The notes beneath the pieces are model-generated. The model did no database searches and had not been told where the DNA came from. It saw only the letters and a program-made list of their open reading frames with translations. 64,000 nucleotides of DNA, taken from assembly GCA_019359375.1 (NCBI GenBank), contig JAHHHL010000002.1:183615-247614 (forward strand), written 5' to 3'. Source of the DNA: Lyngbya sp. HA4199-MV5 (GTDB lineage: Bacteria > Cyanobacteriota > Cyanobacteriia > Leptolyngbyales > Leptolyngbyaceae). Positions 1-8,379 of this stretch are shown here, piece by piece (position 1 is the stretch's first letter; each line of letters begins with the position of its first letter). The position numbers and the translations under genes are program-made.

Positions 1-1593
1 AATGGGACGACTTAACGTTAATTCTTGCCCCTCTGCATTCCAAAGTTTGACGGTTTTATCTTCGCTGGCGGTGACGATCGCCTTGCCATCGGGGCTAAAT
101 TTAGCAGTGTTCACGCCAAAGCGATGCCCCCTTAATGTTTTCAGTTTCTTTCCACCGATCGTCCAGAGTTGGGCGGTTGCGTCTTGACCAGCCGTTACGA
201 TCGTCTGGTTATTGGGGCTGAAGCTGATGCTATTCACACGGTCGGAGTGTTGAAGCGTTTGTAACACCTTGCCATCTAAACTCCATAGTTTGGCAGTTTT
301 ATCAGCACTGGCTGTACCCAGTCGTTTGCCATCTGCACTGAAACTGACTCCAATAATGCTATCTTTATGCCCTCTAAATGTTTTGATTTCTTTGCCATCG
401 ATCGTCCAGAGCTTGACCGTGCCATCACTGCTAGCAGACGCAAGCGTTTTCCCATCGGGACTAAAGCTAAGATCTAAAACAAAGCCTTTATGCCCTTTAA
501 GAGTGCGGCTTTCTTTCCCGTCCAACGTCCACAGCTTAATGGTTTGATCGGCACTACTGGAAGCAATGACCTTGCCATCAGGACTAAAGGCGATGCTGGT
601 GACGCGATCGGTGTGTCCATCGAGCTGATTACGCTCCATAACGTTCGCCAGCGCCAACTGCAATGCTGCTGAGACTCGAACTTGAGTATCAAAGCTTGTA
701 TGACTAAAGGTTGAAGGTTGCACTGCCCTTAAACCTTCCAAAAGCGCTTGCCAATTTTGACCAAGATTATGAAGCGCTACGGAATAGTTAATTAAGGCAT
801 TAATCTGACTTTCTTGAATCATTTCTGCCTCCTTACGTCGAGTTTCCGCTTTTTTGTACTGGTCAAACGCAACCAGTCCCAAGCCAGCCGCAATCACAAA
901 ACCGCCGACTGCGACGATGAGTGCTGCGGTAATTTGTTTACGGGCTTTCTTTTGGCGCGTAATCTCAATTTGTTGCCGCTGAATTTCAGCCTCTTTTTGT
1001 ACAGCTTCAGCTTTGCGGCTATCGTTGATATAGTCTCTCTGAAGTTGCGTTGGTTTTGGCTCTTTTTCAGCATCCTGCGTCAGCCATTGCATCATGGCTT
1101 CTAGTTCAACGCCACGTAGTAACAAATCATGGCTTCTTTCCTTGCCATCCCACTCGATCGCACGCTCCAATAAGCGAGTATGGGTGCGAACATGATCTAA
1201 ATCAGTATTGATTGCTGTGAGTAAGCGCTGGAAAGCTTGATTAAAATCATCCTGCTCACGAAAGAACAACCAGTTATGTCTGGAGAGATGCGGGTGTATC
1301 TGTTGCTTCTCTTCACAATTACGGCGGACGATCGGCACTAACCGTTTGTTGTGTTTGATGGAATGTTCAAGTTCTTGACGGCAAACCGTTGAGCCTACGG
1401 AATCTGGGCTGATGACAAAAACAAAGGTACTTGCACTCTCGATGCCTCGTTCAACCTCCTGCCACCAGTCTGCCGTAAGTGGAATGTTCTGCCAGTCCAC
1501 CCAAACATCCTGAACCTCTTCTTTAAGTGCCGTATGCAGTTCCTGAACAAACTCCTTATCCTTGCGTGAATAGGAGATAAAAACGTCTTTCAT
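1..1593 (-). CDS. TIR domain-TM-WD40 repeat protein (3' end missing)
   Basis: Translating the minus strand from the ATG at 1593 gives 531 codons with no stop before the window edge, so the C-terminus is missing. Residues 1-140 form a TIR domain: the FISYSRKD box is at 5-12, a BB-loop-like WVDWQNIPL at 31-39, and E74 in CRQELE aligns with the catalytic glutamate of NAD-cleaving TIR domains. A charged coiled coil (about 180-218) precedes one hydrophobic helix at about 220-242. A linker rich in Ala and Leu follows, of the kind that precedes beta-propellers in cyanobacterial conflict and signalling proteins. Five WD40 repeats are visible from about residue 325 (GHTDRVTSIAFSPDG and similar). By family it is a sensor-effector protein, possibly an NADase with a propeller ligand sensor; that activity is inference. 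Whether it acts in phage defence or ordinary signalling cannot be decided here. Confidence 0.88.
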   Translation of the reverse strand, partial: MKDVFISYSRKDKEFVQELHTALKEEVQDVWVDWQNIPLTADWWQEVERGIESASTFVFVISPDSVGSTVCRQELEHSIKHNKRLVPIVRRNCEEKQQIHPHLSRHNWLFFREQDDFNQAFQRLLTAINTDLDHVRTHTRLLERAIEWDGKERSHDLLLRGVELEAMMQWLTQDAEKEPKPTQLQRDYINDSRKAEAVQKEAEIQRQQIEITRQKKARKQITAALIVAVGGFVIAAGLGLVAFDQYKKAETRRKEAEMIQESQINALINYSVALHNLGQNWQALLEGLRAVQPSTFSHTSFDTQVRVSAALQLALANVMERNQLDGHTDRVTSIAFSPDGKVIASSSADQTIKLWTLDGKESRTLKGHKGFVLDLSFSPDGKTLASASSDGTVKLWTIDGKEIKTFRGHKDSIIGVSFSADGKRLGTASADKTAKLWSLDGKVLQTLQHSDRVNSISFSPNNQTIVTAGQDATAQLWTIGGKKLKTLRGHRFGVNTAKFSPDGKAIVTASEDKTVKLWNAEGQELTLSRPI

Positions 1594-1783
1594 GCGACTC
1601 AGCAAGCCAAGGTTGCTTGAACTCCAAGATACCTGAATTTATATCCTTCATAGGAATATCATTTAAACGTCATCGATATCAGCCTTTCTAAAATTGTTTA
1701 GAGAGTTGAGGTTCGATCGAAAAAGCAGTTTGGAGATGTGACTGCTGATTGACTGACAAAACTCTTGAAATACCGACTCTTGC

Positions 1784-1860
1784 GTAGGTTGGGTTAGCGT
1801 CAGCGTAACCCAACGCAACCACTGATGGTGTTGGGTTTCACGTTGTTCAACCCAACCTAC
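1784..1860. repeat. 77-bp palindromic repeat, GTAGGTTGGGTT family
   Basis: The ends are a perfect 12-bp inverted repeat, GTAGGTTGGGTT and AACCCAACCTAC, and the interior holds further inverted copies of TTGGGTT. Related copies lie at 24204-24293 and, as a partial copy, at 43010-43063. Outside it, TTGACTGACAAA (1749-1760) and TTTGTCAGTCAA (1870-1881) form another perfect 12-bp inverted pair, so the whole unit spans about 1749-1881. It looks like a non-coding, miniature-transposon or REP-like repeat. Confidence 0.75.
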
Positions 1861-1931
1861 CAAAAAAGATTTGTCAGTCAACCAGATGTGACTGTGCTTA
1901 GGAACGCGAATTCAATAAGGTGTAATGCTTT

Positions 1932-1963
1932 CTGTAGGGACGTTACATGTAACGTCCCTACAG
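1932..1963. repeat. Perfect 32-bp palindrome
   Basis: The left half CTGTAGGGACGTTACA is followed directly by its exact reverse complement. It has no T-run and no adjacent gene end, so it is more likely a dispersed palindromic repeat than a terminator. Confidence 0.75.
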
Positions 1964-2026
1964 GCGGGAAGTGGTTCAGGTTAATTAATCCACGCTCCTT
2001 GGACGTGATCTTGTGTCACGCCCACG

Positions 2027-3298
2027 TTATCGCAGCGCCCACGCGAGAAAGCGTTCGGTGTAGTAAAGCGCTAACTGGTTGCTGACTCCGTTAAACACTT
2101 TGTCAAAGGCATGTTCTGCCCAGGGGATTTCGATCCAGACGGCGCGGTTGTCTGTTATTTGTAGTAGATCGTAGAGCGATCGCCCAAACTTCGCCTGCAC
2201 CAGATGGTCACGCCCCCCATAGACGAGCAGAGAAGGCGGGAGGTTTTGCCGAACATAACTGTAAGGGGAAGCCTGTCTGTACCGTGCCGGAAACTCTTCT
2301 GGTGTGCCGCCCAGAAATGCCTTAAGGACAGCGCGACTGTTGATGGGATCGGGGATGGGCAGATCGTAGTAACCCTTCGTCAGGTCAACGGGACCGTAGT
2401 AGCTCACGACGGCTCGAATCGGGATGGTGCTAGCCTGATAAGCTGCCAGCATTGCGAGGTGTGCGCCTGCCGATCGCCCCATTAATGCCACCCGATCTAG
2501 ATCCACTTCCAAATCTGCGGCGTGTTGTTGAATATAGGTCAACGCCGTTTTCACATCCTCAAGCTGTGCAGGAAAGTGGTACTGGGGCGCATGGCGGTAG
2601 TCGATCGCTACCACCGTATAGCCCCGTGCCGCCATATAACGGCTGAAGGGTGCATCATCGTTTGGGCTACCGTGCTGCCATGCGCCACCGTAGATGACGA
2701 CGATCGTCGGATATTTTCCCTTTGGGGGAGGATGGTAGACCGTCAGCGTTAGGGGCACTCCATCCGGAGCGGCAAACTGTATCCCTGCTGTTGTCCGCAC
2801 TGGTTGCTCTGGAATGCCCCGAAATGCATCTGCAAGAACGAACGGCTTAGAACGCATTGATGGTTCAGGCACACTCACTTCATCGACAGCGACGAAAGAG
2901 TTTTTTGATGCCTTCGCCATTGCTATTTGCAGTCGCAACAGTGCTGTTAATCGAGAGACGGATAAGTACTCCTTCCCTAGTGCTGTTTCCATTGACATCG
3001 CTGCTCGTTGATTGGCAACCGCAAACTGGCTTAACGGTAAGGTGCTGATGACCAGGCTAAACAGGCTACCGACAAGCACAAGGCGAAATAGCCAGCTTTT
3101 ATGGATGCATCGTAACGAGAGCAACGCCGCGATCGCATTTGCCACCATCAACCAGGGGCTGATCTCTGGCGCACCCACACCCAGGGGCAGCAGCGCAAAC
3201 GTTGGTGCAGGGACAATAATCCAGAGCGTGAGAAAAAACGCTACCCCAGAGATGAGAAACGACAGTCCTCGCAGCCATATGTTCAGCAACTTCTGCAT
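2027..3298 (-). CDS. Membrane-anchored alpha/beta hydrolase (esterase/lipase family)
   Basis: The 423-residue protein has an N-terminal membrane portion with hydrophobic segments at about 10-40, 45-62 and 68-95, then an alpha/beta-hydrolase domain from about residue 170. The oxyanion-hole motif appears as YGGAW (203-207), the nucleophile elbow is G-R-S276-A-G, and D364 (GGRDHLV) and H396 (EHAF) complete a full catalytic triad. This matches the BD-FAE/hormone-sensitive-lipase-like esterases, which cleave carboxyl esters; the substrate is unknown. The hydrophobic N-terminus suggests the catalytic domain is held at the membrane. It is transcribed in the same direction as recN, which starts upstream at 5400, with 44 bp between recN's end and its start. 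Confidence 0.85.
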   Translation of the reverse strand: MQKLLNIWLRGLSFLISGVAFFLTLWIIVPAPTFALLPLGVGAPEISPWLMVANAIAALLSLRCIHKSWLFRLVLVGSLFSLVISTLPLSQFAVANQRAAMSMETALGKEYLSVSRLTALLRLQIAMAKASKNSFVAVDEVSVPEPSMRSKPFVLADAFRGIPEQPVRTTAGIQFAAPDGVPLTLTVYHPPPKGKYPTIVVIYGGAWQHGSPNDDAPFSRYMAARGYTVVAIDYRHAPQYHFPAQLEDVKTALTYIQQHAADLEVDLDRVALMGRSAGAHLAMLAAYQASTIPIRAVVSYYGPVDLTKGYYDLPIPDPINSRAVLKAFLGGTPEEFPARYRQASPYSYVRQNLPPSLLVYGGRDHLVQAKFGRSLYDLLQITDNRAVWIEIPWAEHAFDKVFNGVSNQLALYYTERFLAWALR

Positions 3299-3342
3299 TC
3301 AAAAATTCTGCATTCTAAAGAGAGCCGTAAAGAATGGCGTGA

Positions 3343-5400
3343 TCAGCCTTTGCGGGAAGCTCTGGTTTTAGCGGTTCTCGCTTTGGGTTCAGCAGAGGGA
3401 GGAGGGGACGCATCGGGCGATCGTGCCTGCCGCAAATTTGCCGCCTGAGTCAGCAACGAATCGGCAAACGCATAAGCAACGGTGTCGATCGTGTCCCGTG
3501 TTTCTGAAGCAGATTGCCCACCCGCCAGTTGAGCCAATTCTTCCCGCCGTTGTTGGCTGTCAAGGGGGGTTATGCGAACGACGGTGCGAACGGAGTCTGG
3601 GGAGTGGGGAGTGGGGAGTGGGGAGTGGGGAGGAGAGGTAGAGTTTTGAGTTTTGAGTTTTGAGTTTTGAGTAGCGCGTTGCGCCGCTTCGCTAGAGAGT
3701 TTTGTTCGCGTAGCGTTCCCGGAGGGAGTATTTTGAGGTTTGAGTTTGCCATTCTGTGCCTCCTCTACTTCCCCTGCTCCCTCTGCCGCCTCTGCTTCTT
3801 CTATACCTTCTGCCTTCTGCCTCCTGCCTCCTGCCTCCTGCCTTCCTAACTCAATCACCTGCTTACTCACCCGCCAATGATGATCCGCCATTGCTGCCAC
3901 GATCGGCTGATGGGTGACGCATAACACTTGATGATGCTGGCTGAGTTGGTGCAGTTTTTCGGCGATCGCCTGAGTCACTCGCCCCGAAACGCCCACATCA
4001 ATTTCGTCAAAAACCAGGGTGCCAACAGGGTCGATTTGCGAGAAGCTGGCTTGCAATGCCAGGAGAAACCGACTCATTTCGCCACCGGAAGCAATTTCGG
4101 TCAGGGGTTGCAGTGGTTCACCTGGGTTGGGGCTGAAAAGAAAGGTGACGCGATCGGCTCCCAATGCTGTTGGCGTTGCGGGGGAAATCTCGACCTGAAA
4201 CTTTACTTTCTCCATTGCCAGCGGCTTGAGTTCGGCAACTAACCGCTCTTCCAGATCTTTTGCTGCCGTTTGTCGCCGTTGGGTTAAGACGGCACAGGCT
4301 GCCGTTAAAGCCTCCTGCCGTTCCTGGTAGGCATGTTCCAGATCTTCCAGCGATTGTCCGCCGCCTGTGAGTTCCTCCATCTCTGCCTGAAGGCGCTGAT
4401 AGAGGGCGATCGCATCCCCCAACGTGGGACCATACTTGCGGCACACCTGCTTCAGTTCCACAATCCGTTCCTGTACCTCCTGGAGGCGTTGCGGATCGGC
4501 TTCTAGCGTTTCGCCATACACGTTGATTTCTCGTCCCGCTTGCTCGACCTGTGCCAGAGCGTTGCTGACCAGTTCCAGAATGGGCTGGATCTGTGTGTCG
4601 TACTCTGTCATAGCTTGCAGCGTGGCTTCAGCTTTGCCTAACAAATCAGCACAGGCTTCTGCGCCTTCATCGTTTTGATACAACGCCTGGTACACCTGAT
4701 AGCTTTGATGTTGAAGCTCAACGCTGTGGCTGAGACGCTTGCGTTCTTGCTCTAGCTGATCGAGTTCATCCGGGTCGGTGAGGTTAGCGGCGCTCAGTTC
4801 TTTTAGTTGATACTCAAAGAGGTCGAGCTGCTGAAGTCGTTCTTGTTCCGATTTACGGCGCTTTTCTAACGCCTGTAGCGCTTGCTGGTAAGCTGCAAAG
4901 GCAGTCGCGACGATCGCCCGCTGCTGCAACACGTCATTACCACCATAGCTGTCAAGCCATTCGCGCTGGAGGGGTGGTTGCCCAAGCTGCACCGTCTGTC
5001 CTTGCGCCGTGAGTTCTACCAGCCGATCGCGCAAATACTCCATCTGCTGCTTGTTGACCAGTACGCCGTTAATACGCGATCGACTGCGCTGACTGCTTTG
5101 ACTGGCAACAATTTCGCGGCTACAAACCAGTTGCTTCTCGTCAGTTGGTTGAATCTCCTGCTGCTCCAGCCAGGTAGCCAGGTCAGGCTCTAATCGAAAG
5201 ACAGCTTCGACGACAGCGCGATCGGCTCCCGTCCGAATGGCACGGCTCGTCACTTTGCCCCCCAGCACTGCATCGATCGCATCCAGAATGATGGACTTCC
5301 CTGCACCCGTTTCGCCTGTGAGAACAGTCAAGCCCGCGCTCAGCCCTAACTCTAGGCGGTCTACCAGGGCGAAATTTTCGATTCGCAGAGAAAGCAGCAT
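3343..5400 (-). CDS. recN: DNA repair protein RecN with repeat-derived insertion
   Basis: RecN is an SMC-like ATPase that acts at double-strand breaks. The Walker A motif GETGAGKS is at residues 29-36, long coiled coils fill the middle, and the signature SGGEMSRF with the Walker B region FDEIDVGVSG lie in the C-terminal half. At 685 residues it is about 120 longer than usual. The excess comes from a low-complexity insert at about residues 521-604 (DNA 3589-3840), made of heptamer repeats and a dispersed repeat, followed by a basic, disordered C-terminal tail. The insert lies between the strand ending VSKQVIEL and the strand RTVVRITPLD, a loop position in the head domain, so the protein is probably still functional. 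The frame is open throughout. Confidence 0.93.
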   Translation of the reverse strand: MLLSLRIENFALVDRLELGLSAGLTVLTGETGAGKSIILDAIDAVLGGKVTSRAIRTGADRAVVEAVFRLEPDLATWLEQQEIQPTDEKQLVCSREIVASQSSQRSRSRINGVLVNKQQMEYLRDRLVELTAQGQTVQLGQPPLQREWLDSYGGNDVLQQRAIVATAFAAYQQALQALEKRRKSEQERLQQLDLFEYQLKELSAANLTDPDELDQLEQERKRLSHSVELQHQSYQVYQALYQNDEGAEACADLLGKAEATLQAMTEYDTQIQPILELVSNALAQVEQAGREINVYGETLEADPQRLQEVQERIVELKQVCRKYGPTLGDAIALYQRLQAEMEELTGGGQSLEDLEHAYQERQEALTAACAVLTQRRQTAAKDLEERLVAELKPLAMEKVKFQVEISPATPTALGADRVTFLFSPNPGEPLQPLTEIASGGEMSRFLLALQASFSQIDPVGTLVFDEIDVGVSGRVTQAIAEKLHQLSQHHQVLCVTHQPIVAAMADHHWRVSKQVIELGRQEAGGRRQKAEGIEEAEAAEGAGEVEEAQNGKLKPQNTPSGNATRTKLSSEAAQRATQNSKLKTQNSTSPPHSPLPTPHSPDSVRTVVRITPLDSQQRREELAQLAGGQSASETRDTIDTVAYAFADSLLTQAANLRQARSPDASPPPSAEPKARTAKTRASRKG
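3589..3840. repeat. STRR island inside recN
   Basis: About 250 bp of heptamer arrays: GGGGAGT at 3600-3632, a TTTTGAG-type array at 3643-3672, and CTGCCTC-type units near 3780-3845. An internal REP-like segment contains GTTCGCGTAGCGTTCCCG. It reads through in frame and encodes peptides such as PHSPLPTPHSP and TQNSKLKTQNS. Confidence 0.85.
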
Positions 5401-5600
5401 GGGTGGGGGAAGGGAGTGGGGAGTGGGGAAAAGGCAGGAGGCAGGAGGCAGGAGGCAGAAGGTAATGCTGTTGGCTCTACAGGGGAAGTAGGAGTTAACG
5501 ACGTTAAAAGCAGGGAGAACGAAGGGGAGAAAGCAGGGGGGCAGAGGGGGCAGGGGAGCAGGGGAGGCAGAGGAAGCAAAGGGGGCAGGAGGAGATGGGT
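5401..5600. repeat. STRR arrays upstream of recN
   Basis: GGGGAGT, GGCAGGA and GGGGCAG-type heptamers begin one base upstream of the recN start codon, so the promoter and leader of recN are largely made of repeats. One strand is almost pure purine. Confidence 0.8.
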
Positions 5601-5689
5601 AGACTAAAATTTGAGGGTGCAGTTGTAGTGTACTACCAGGGTCTTCAGTGTGTTGAGGCGTTCACAGTGCTGATACGTTTACAGTGTGT

Positions 5690-5747
5690 TCTTTGCCCAC
5701 ACCATATACCCTATACCCTACACCCCATTCCCTACTCCCCACTCCCT
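5690..5747. repeat. CCCTATA-type heptamer block, left of MITE
   Basis: Heptamers of the type ACCCTAT/ACCCTAC/TCCCCAC follow the word TGCCCACACC. A near-identical block lies on the other side of the inserted element (5887-5937). Confidence 0.7.
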
Positions 5748-5878
5748 CTAGGGCGTGTTATCAATTAGCTCCGAAACCTTGCAATATCAGCAGTGTCACG
5801 CCCGTCCCAACACACCAGGTTAGGGGCTGGAACCCTTGCTGCAAGCAATGTGTAGTATTAATTGATGACAGCCCCTAG
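5748..5878 (+). mobile_element. MITE family A, copy 1 (131 bp)
   Basis: It is flanked by CTAG on both sides (5748-5751 and 5875-5878), a target of the CTAR type used by IS5-group elements. Imperfect terminal inverted repeats begin GGCGTGTTATCAATTA and, inverted from the right, GGGCTGTCATCAATTA. The core containing CGTCCCAACACACCAGG is shared with copies at 48659-48788 and 51234-51364. It has no coding capacity and would be mobilised in trans by a transposase not seen in this window. Confidence 0.8.
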
Positions 5879-5886
5879 CGTTCTGG

Positions 5887-5937
5887 TTGCCCACACCCTA
5901 TACCCTACACCCTATTCCCTACTCCCCCACTCCCCTT
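5887..5937. repeat. CCCTATA-type heptamer block, right of MITE
   Basis: This second copy of the TGCCCACACCCTATACCC array ends just before the start codon of the TPR gene at 5940. Confidence 0.7.
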
Positions 5938-5939
5938 AA

Positions 5940-7859
5940 ATGGTAGCGATCTCTGAAGCAATGACAACGGCTTTGCAAGCGTATCGGCAGGGAAATTTGG
6001 TGCAGGCAGAATGGTTGTGCTGTCAGGTGCTGGAACAACAGCCAACCTATGTGCCTGCGCTGCATTTATTGGGCGCGATCGCTCAGCAAACGGGCAGGCT
6101 AGAGTCGGCGATTGCCCACTACCAAAAAGTCATTGCGTTGAATCCTAACCATGCTGAGGCGCACGGAAATCTGGCGGTGGCGTTTCAGGAACGTGGGGAT
6201 TGGGAATCTGCTACCAGCCACTTTCAGCGATCGCTGGCACTGAACCCGAACCATGCGCCCACCCATTTCAACGCGGGCAATTTGGCGTTCAAACAAACGC
6301 GACTGGAGGCGGCGATCGCCCACTACCAACAGGCGGTCGCGCTGAATCCCACCTATGCGAGAGCCTATACTAATTTGGGCAATGCGTTCCGGGCGCAGGA
6401 CAATATGGAAGCGGCGATCGCGCACTATGAGCAGGCGCTGAAGCTGGCACCTACCGACGCGCAGGCATACAACAATGTTGGGAATGTCCTGCAAATGCAA
6501 GGACAGCCAGAAGCCGCAATCGCCTATTACCAGAGCGCTTTGTCGCTGCAACCCACAAACGCGGATGTGTACTTCAATCTGGGCAATGCGTACAGGCTGA
6601 TGATGCAGGCAGAAACCGCGATCGCCCACTATCAGCAGGCACTTTCCCTCAAACCTGATTGGGCAGCCGTTCACAACAATCTGGCGCTGTGTTTGCAGGA
6701 AGAGCAGCAGTATGAAGCGGCGATCGTTCATTTTCGGCAGGCTGTAGACCTGGAGCCGACGGATGCTGAGGCGCACAATAATTTGGGTATGGCGCTGTAC
6801 GAGCTGAACGACTTAGAAGGGGCGATCGCGCACTGTCAACGGGCGATCGCCCTCCAGCCTCAATTTGCCGAAGCGCATCTGAACCTGAGCATGGCACTTT
6901 TAGCGAGTGGGGATTATCCTCAGGGCTTGCGGGAATACGAATGGCGCTGGCAGGCTCAAGAGCTGCAAAAGCCGTCTTTGCCAGGAGTCGTTTGGGATGG
7001 CTCTGATCTGGAAGGACGTACGTTATTGCTGTACACCGAACAGGGCTTTGGCGATGCGATCCAGTGCATCCGTTATGTGCCGTTGCTGGCAAAAGCGCAT
7101 CGTGTTCTTGTTCAGTGCCCAAACTCCTTACTCCGCCTGTTTGCTACCATGCCAGAGGTGCAGGTCATCGCTCAAGGGTCTCCCTTGCCTGCGTTTGATG
7201 TGCACTTACCGTTGATGAGCTTGCCGTTTGTGTTGGGAACAACCCTGGAAACGATTCCGTATCAGGTGCCCTACGTATCAATGCCGGAGGACTGCCATGT
7301 GCAGATGGCGAATCGCACCCGCACATCAGAAACAAACTCTACGAATGCAACCGCTCAACGCCCCGATCGCCCCCTCAAAATTGGCATTGTTTGGGCAAGT
7401 GTGTCACCCACCACGTTTAGGCAGCGATCGTCTACCCGCAATCGTACCGCGCCGCTTGCTGCGTTCATGACTGTGTTACGTCCGCTTGAGGTGGAGTTAT
7501 ACAGCCTCCAGGTCGGCGCTCATGCCGCAGATATTGAACGGTATGGGTTTCAGTATTGCCTGCATGACTTGAGTTCTCAGCTCAAGGATTTTGGCGACAC
7601 GGCAGCGGCGATCGACCAGCTTGATCTCATCATTTCAGTGGATACGGCAGTGGCGCATTTGGCGGGCGCACTGGCAAAACCTGTTTGGGTGGTTCTGCCC
7701 TTTGCGAGTGACTGGCGCTGGTTGCTGCAACGAGACGATAGCCCCTGGTATCCCACGATGCGCTTGTTTCGCCAGCCTGCTCCGGGTGATTGGGAGGGTG
7801 TGATGGTTAAAGTCCTGCACGCACTCACAGAAGCGCTGCATCATGAACATTCGTCCTGA
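5940..7859 (+). CDS. TPR protein with C-terminal glycosyltransferase-like domain
   Basis: The protein has 639 residues. From residue 1 to about 330 there are about nine 34-residue TPR units of the form AIAHYQQALxLxPxxAxAxxNLG. From about 345 a Rossmann-type domain begins with LLLYTEQGFGDAIQCIRYVPLL and ends with the conserved VDTAVAHLAGALAKPVWVVLP, as in O-GlcNAc-transferase-like and heptosyltransferase-like (GT41/GT9) proteins. The likely role is transfer of a sugar to a protein or cell-envelope acceptor, with the TPRs binding the partner; the acceptor is not predictable. An alternative start is the ATG at 5961. The 3' end overlaps the following acetyltransferase gene by 17 bp, suggesting coupled translation. 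Confidence 0.85.
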   Translation: MVAISEAMTTALQAYRQGNLVQAEWLCCQVLEQQPTYVPALHLLGAIAQQTGRLESAIAHYQKVIALNPNHAEAHGNLAVAFQERGDWESATSHFQRSLALNPNHAPTHFNAGNLAFKQTRLEAAIAHYQQAVALNPTYARAYTNLGNAFRAQDNMEAAIAHYEQALKLAPTDAQAYNNVGNVLQMQGQPEAAIAYYQSALSLQPTNADVYFNLGNAYRLMMQAETAIAHYQQALSLKPDWAAVHNNLALCLQEEQQYEAAIVHFRQAVDLEPTDAEAHNNLGMALYELNDLEGAIAHCQRAIALQPQFAEAHLNLSMALLASGDYPQGLREYEWRWQAQELQKPSLPGVVWDGSDLEGRTLLLYTEQGFGDAIQCIRYVPLLAKAHRVLVQCPNSLLRLFATMPEVQVIAQGSPLPAFDVHLPLMSLPFVLGTTLETIPYQVPYVSMPEDCHVQMANRTRTSETNSTNATAQRPDRPLKIGIVWASVSPTTFRQRSSTRNRTAPLAAFMTVLRPLEVELYSLQVGAHAADIERYGFQYCLHDLSSQLKDFGDTAAAIDQLDLIISVDTAVAHLAGALAKPVWVVLPFASDWRWLLQRDDSPWYPTMRLFRQPAPGDWEGVMVKVLHALTEALHHEHSS

Positions 7860-8379
7860 GACACCTGCCGACCACACCGCGATCGCGGATGTCCTCACGC
7901 AAGCTTTTGGGCAGGCGAATGAGGCGCAACTGGTGGATCGCATTCGGCAGAGTGATCGCTATATTCCCTCACTGTCCCTAGTTGCGGAGTCTGATCGTGT
8001 CATTGTGGGTCACATCTTATTCAGCTACGTCGATCTGGTGAGCAATGATCTGGCAACCAAAGATCTGGCGAGTGGTGAGACCCGACGCATTCTCGCGCTG
8101 GCTCCCGTTGCCGTGCAGCCTGATGTTCAAAAGCAGGGCGTTGGGAGTGCTTTAGTGAACGCAGGACTCACGATCGCAGACGCAAGGGAAGAAGCGCTGG
8201 TAGCCGTTCTGGGGCATCCGTCGTTTTATCCCAGGTTTGGATTTGTCCCGTCCGTCCAGTATGCGATCGCCTGCCCGTTTCCGGTGCCAGAGGACGTGTT
8301 TATGGTCAAACCTCTGCAACAGTTCCAGCCCATCTATCGGGGTAAGGTTGTGTACCCATCTGCCTTTAATGATGGTTAG
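7843..8379 (+). CDS. GNAT family N-acetyltransferase
   Basis: This 178-residue protein belongs to the YhbS-like GNAT group. It starts with MNIRPETPADHTAIADVLTQAF, and the acetyl-CoA-binding motif is LAPVAVQPDVQKQGVGSALV (Q-x-x-G-V/I-G-S/A). It continues with the family's LGHPSFYPRFGF segment. It transfers an acetyl group from acetyl-CoA to an unknown amine. The start codon lies inside the end of the TPR-glycosyltransferase gene, so the two are probably one transcription unit. Confidence 0.88.
   Translation: MNIRPETPADHTAIADVLTQAFGQANEAQLVDRIRQSDRYIPSLSLVAESDRVIVGHILFSYVDLVSNDLATKDLASGETRRILALAPVAVQPDVQKQGVGSALVNAGLTIADAREEALVAVLGHPSFYPRFGFVPSVQYAIACPFPVPEDVFMVKPLQQFQPIYRGKVVYPSAFNDG

Larger units (their letters stand above)
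1594..2026. other. Intergenic region with nested palindromes
   Basis: No gene is supported in this stretch between the TIR-WD40 gene and the hydrolase. It holds a dispersed palindromic repeat (1784-1860), a longer nested inverted repeat around it, and a perfect 32-bp palindrome at 1932-1963, each listed separately. Short ORFs on both strands here are by-products of the symmetry. Confidence 0.7.

Noticed and set aside
1663..1881. Short ORFs on both strands across the palindrome
   Set aside because: Symmetric sequence yields mirrored ORFs; no start signal and no family.
4118..4444. Arg/Gly-rich ORF inside recN
   Set aside because: Out-of-frame shadow of recN on the same strand; typical Arg-rich composition of a GC-rich alternate frame.
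6099..6776. 225-residue ORF antisense to the TPR gene
   Set aside because: It is the reverse reading of the TPR repeats, with unnatural repeated VVGDRR-type peptides; the plus-strand gene is clearly real.
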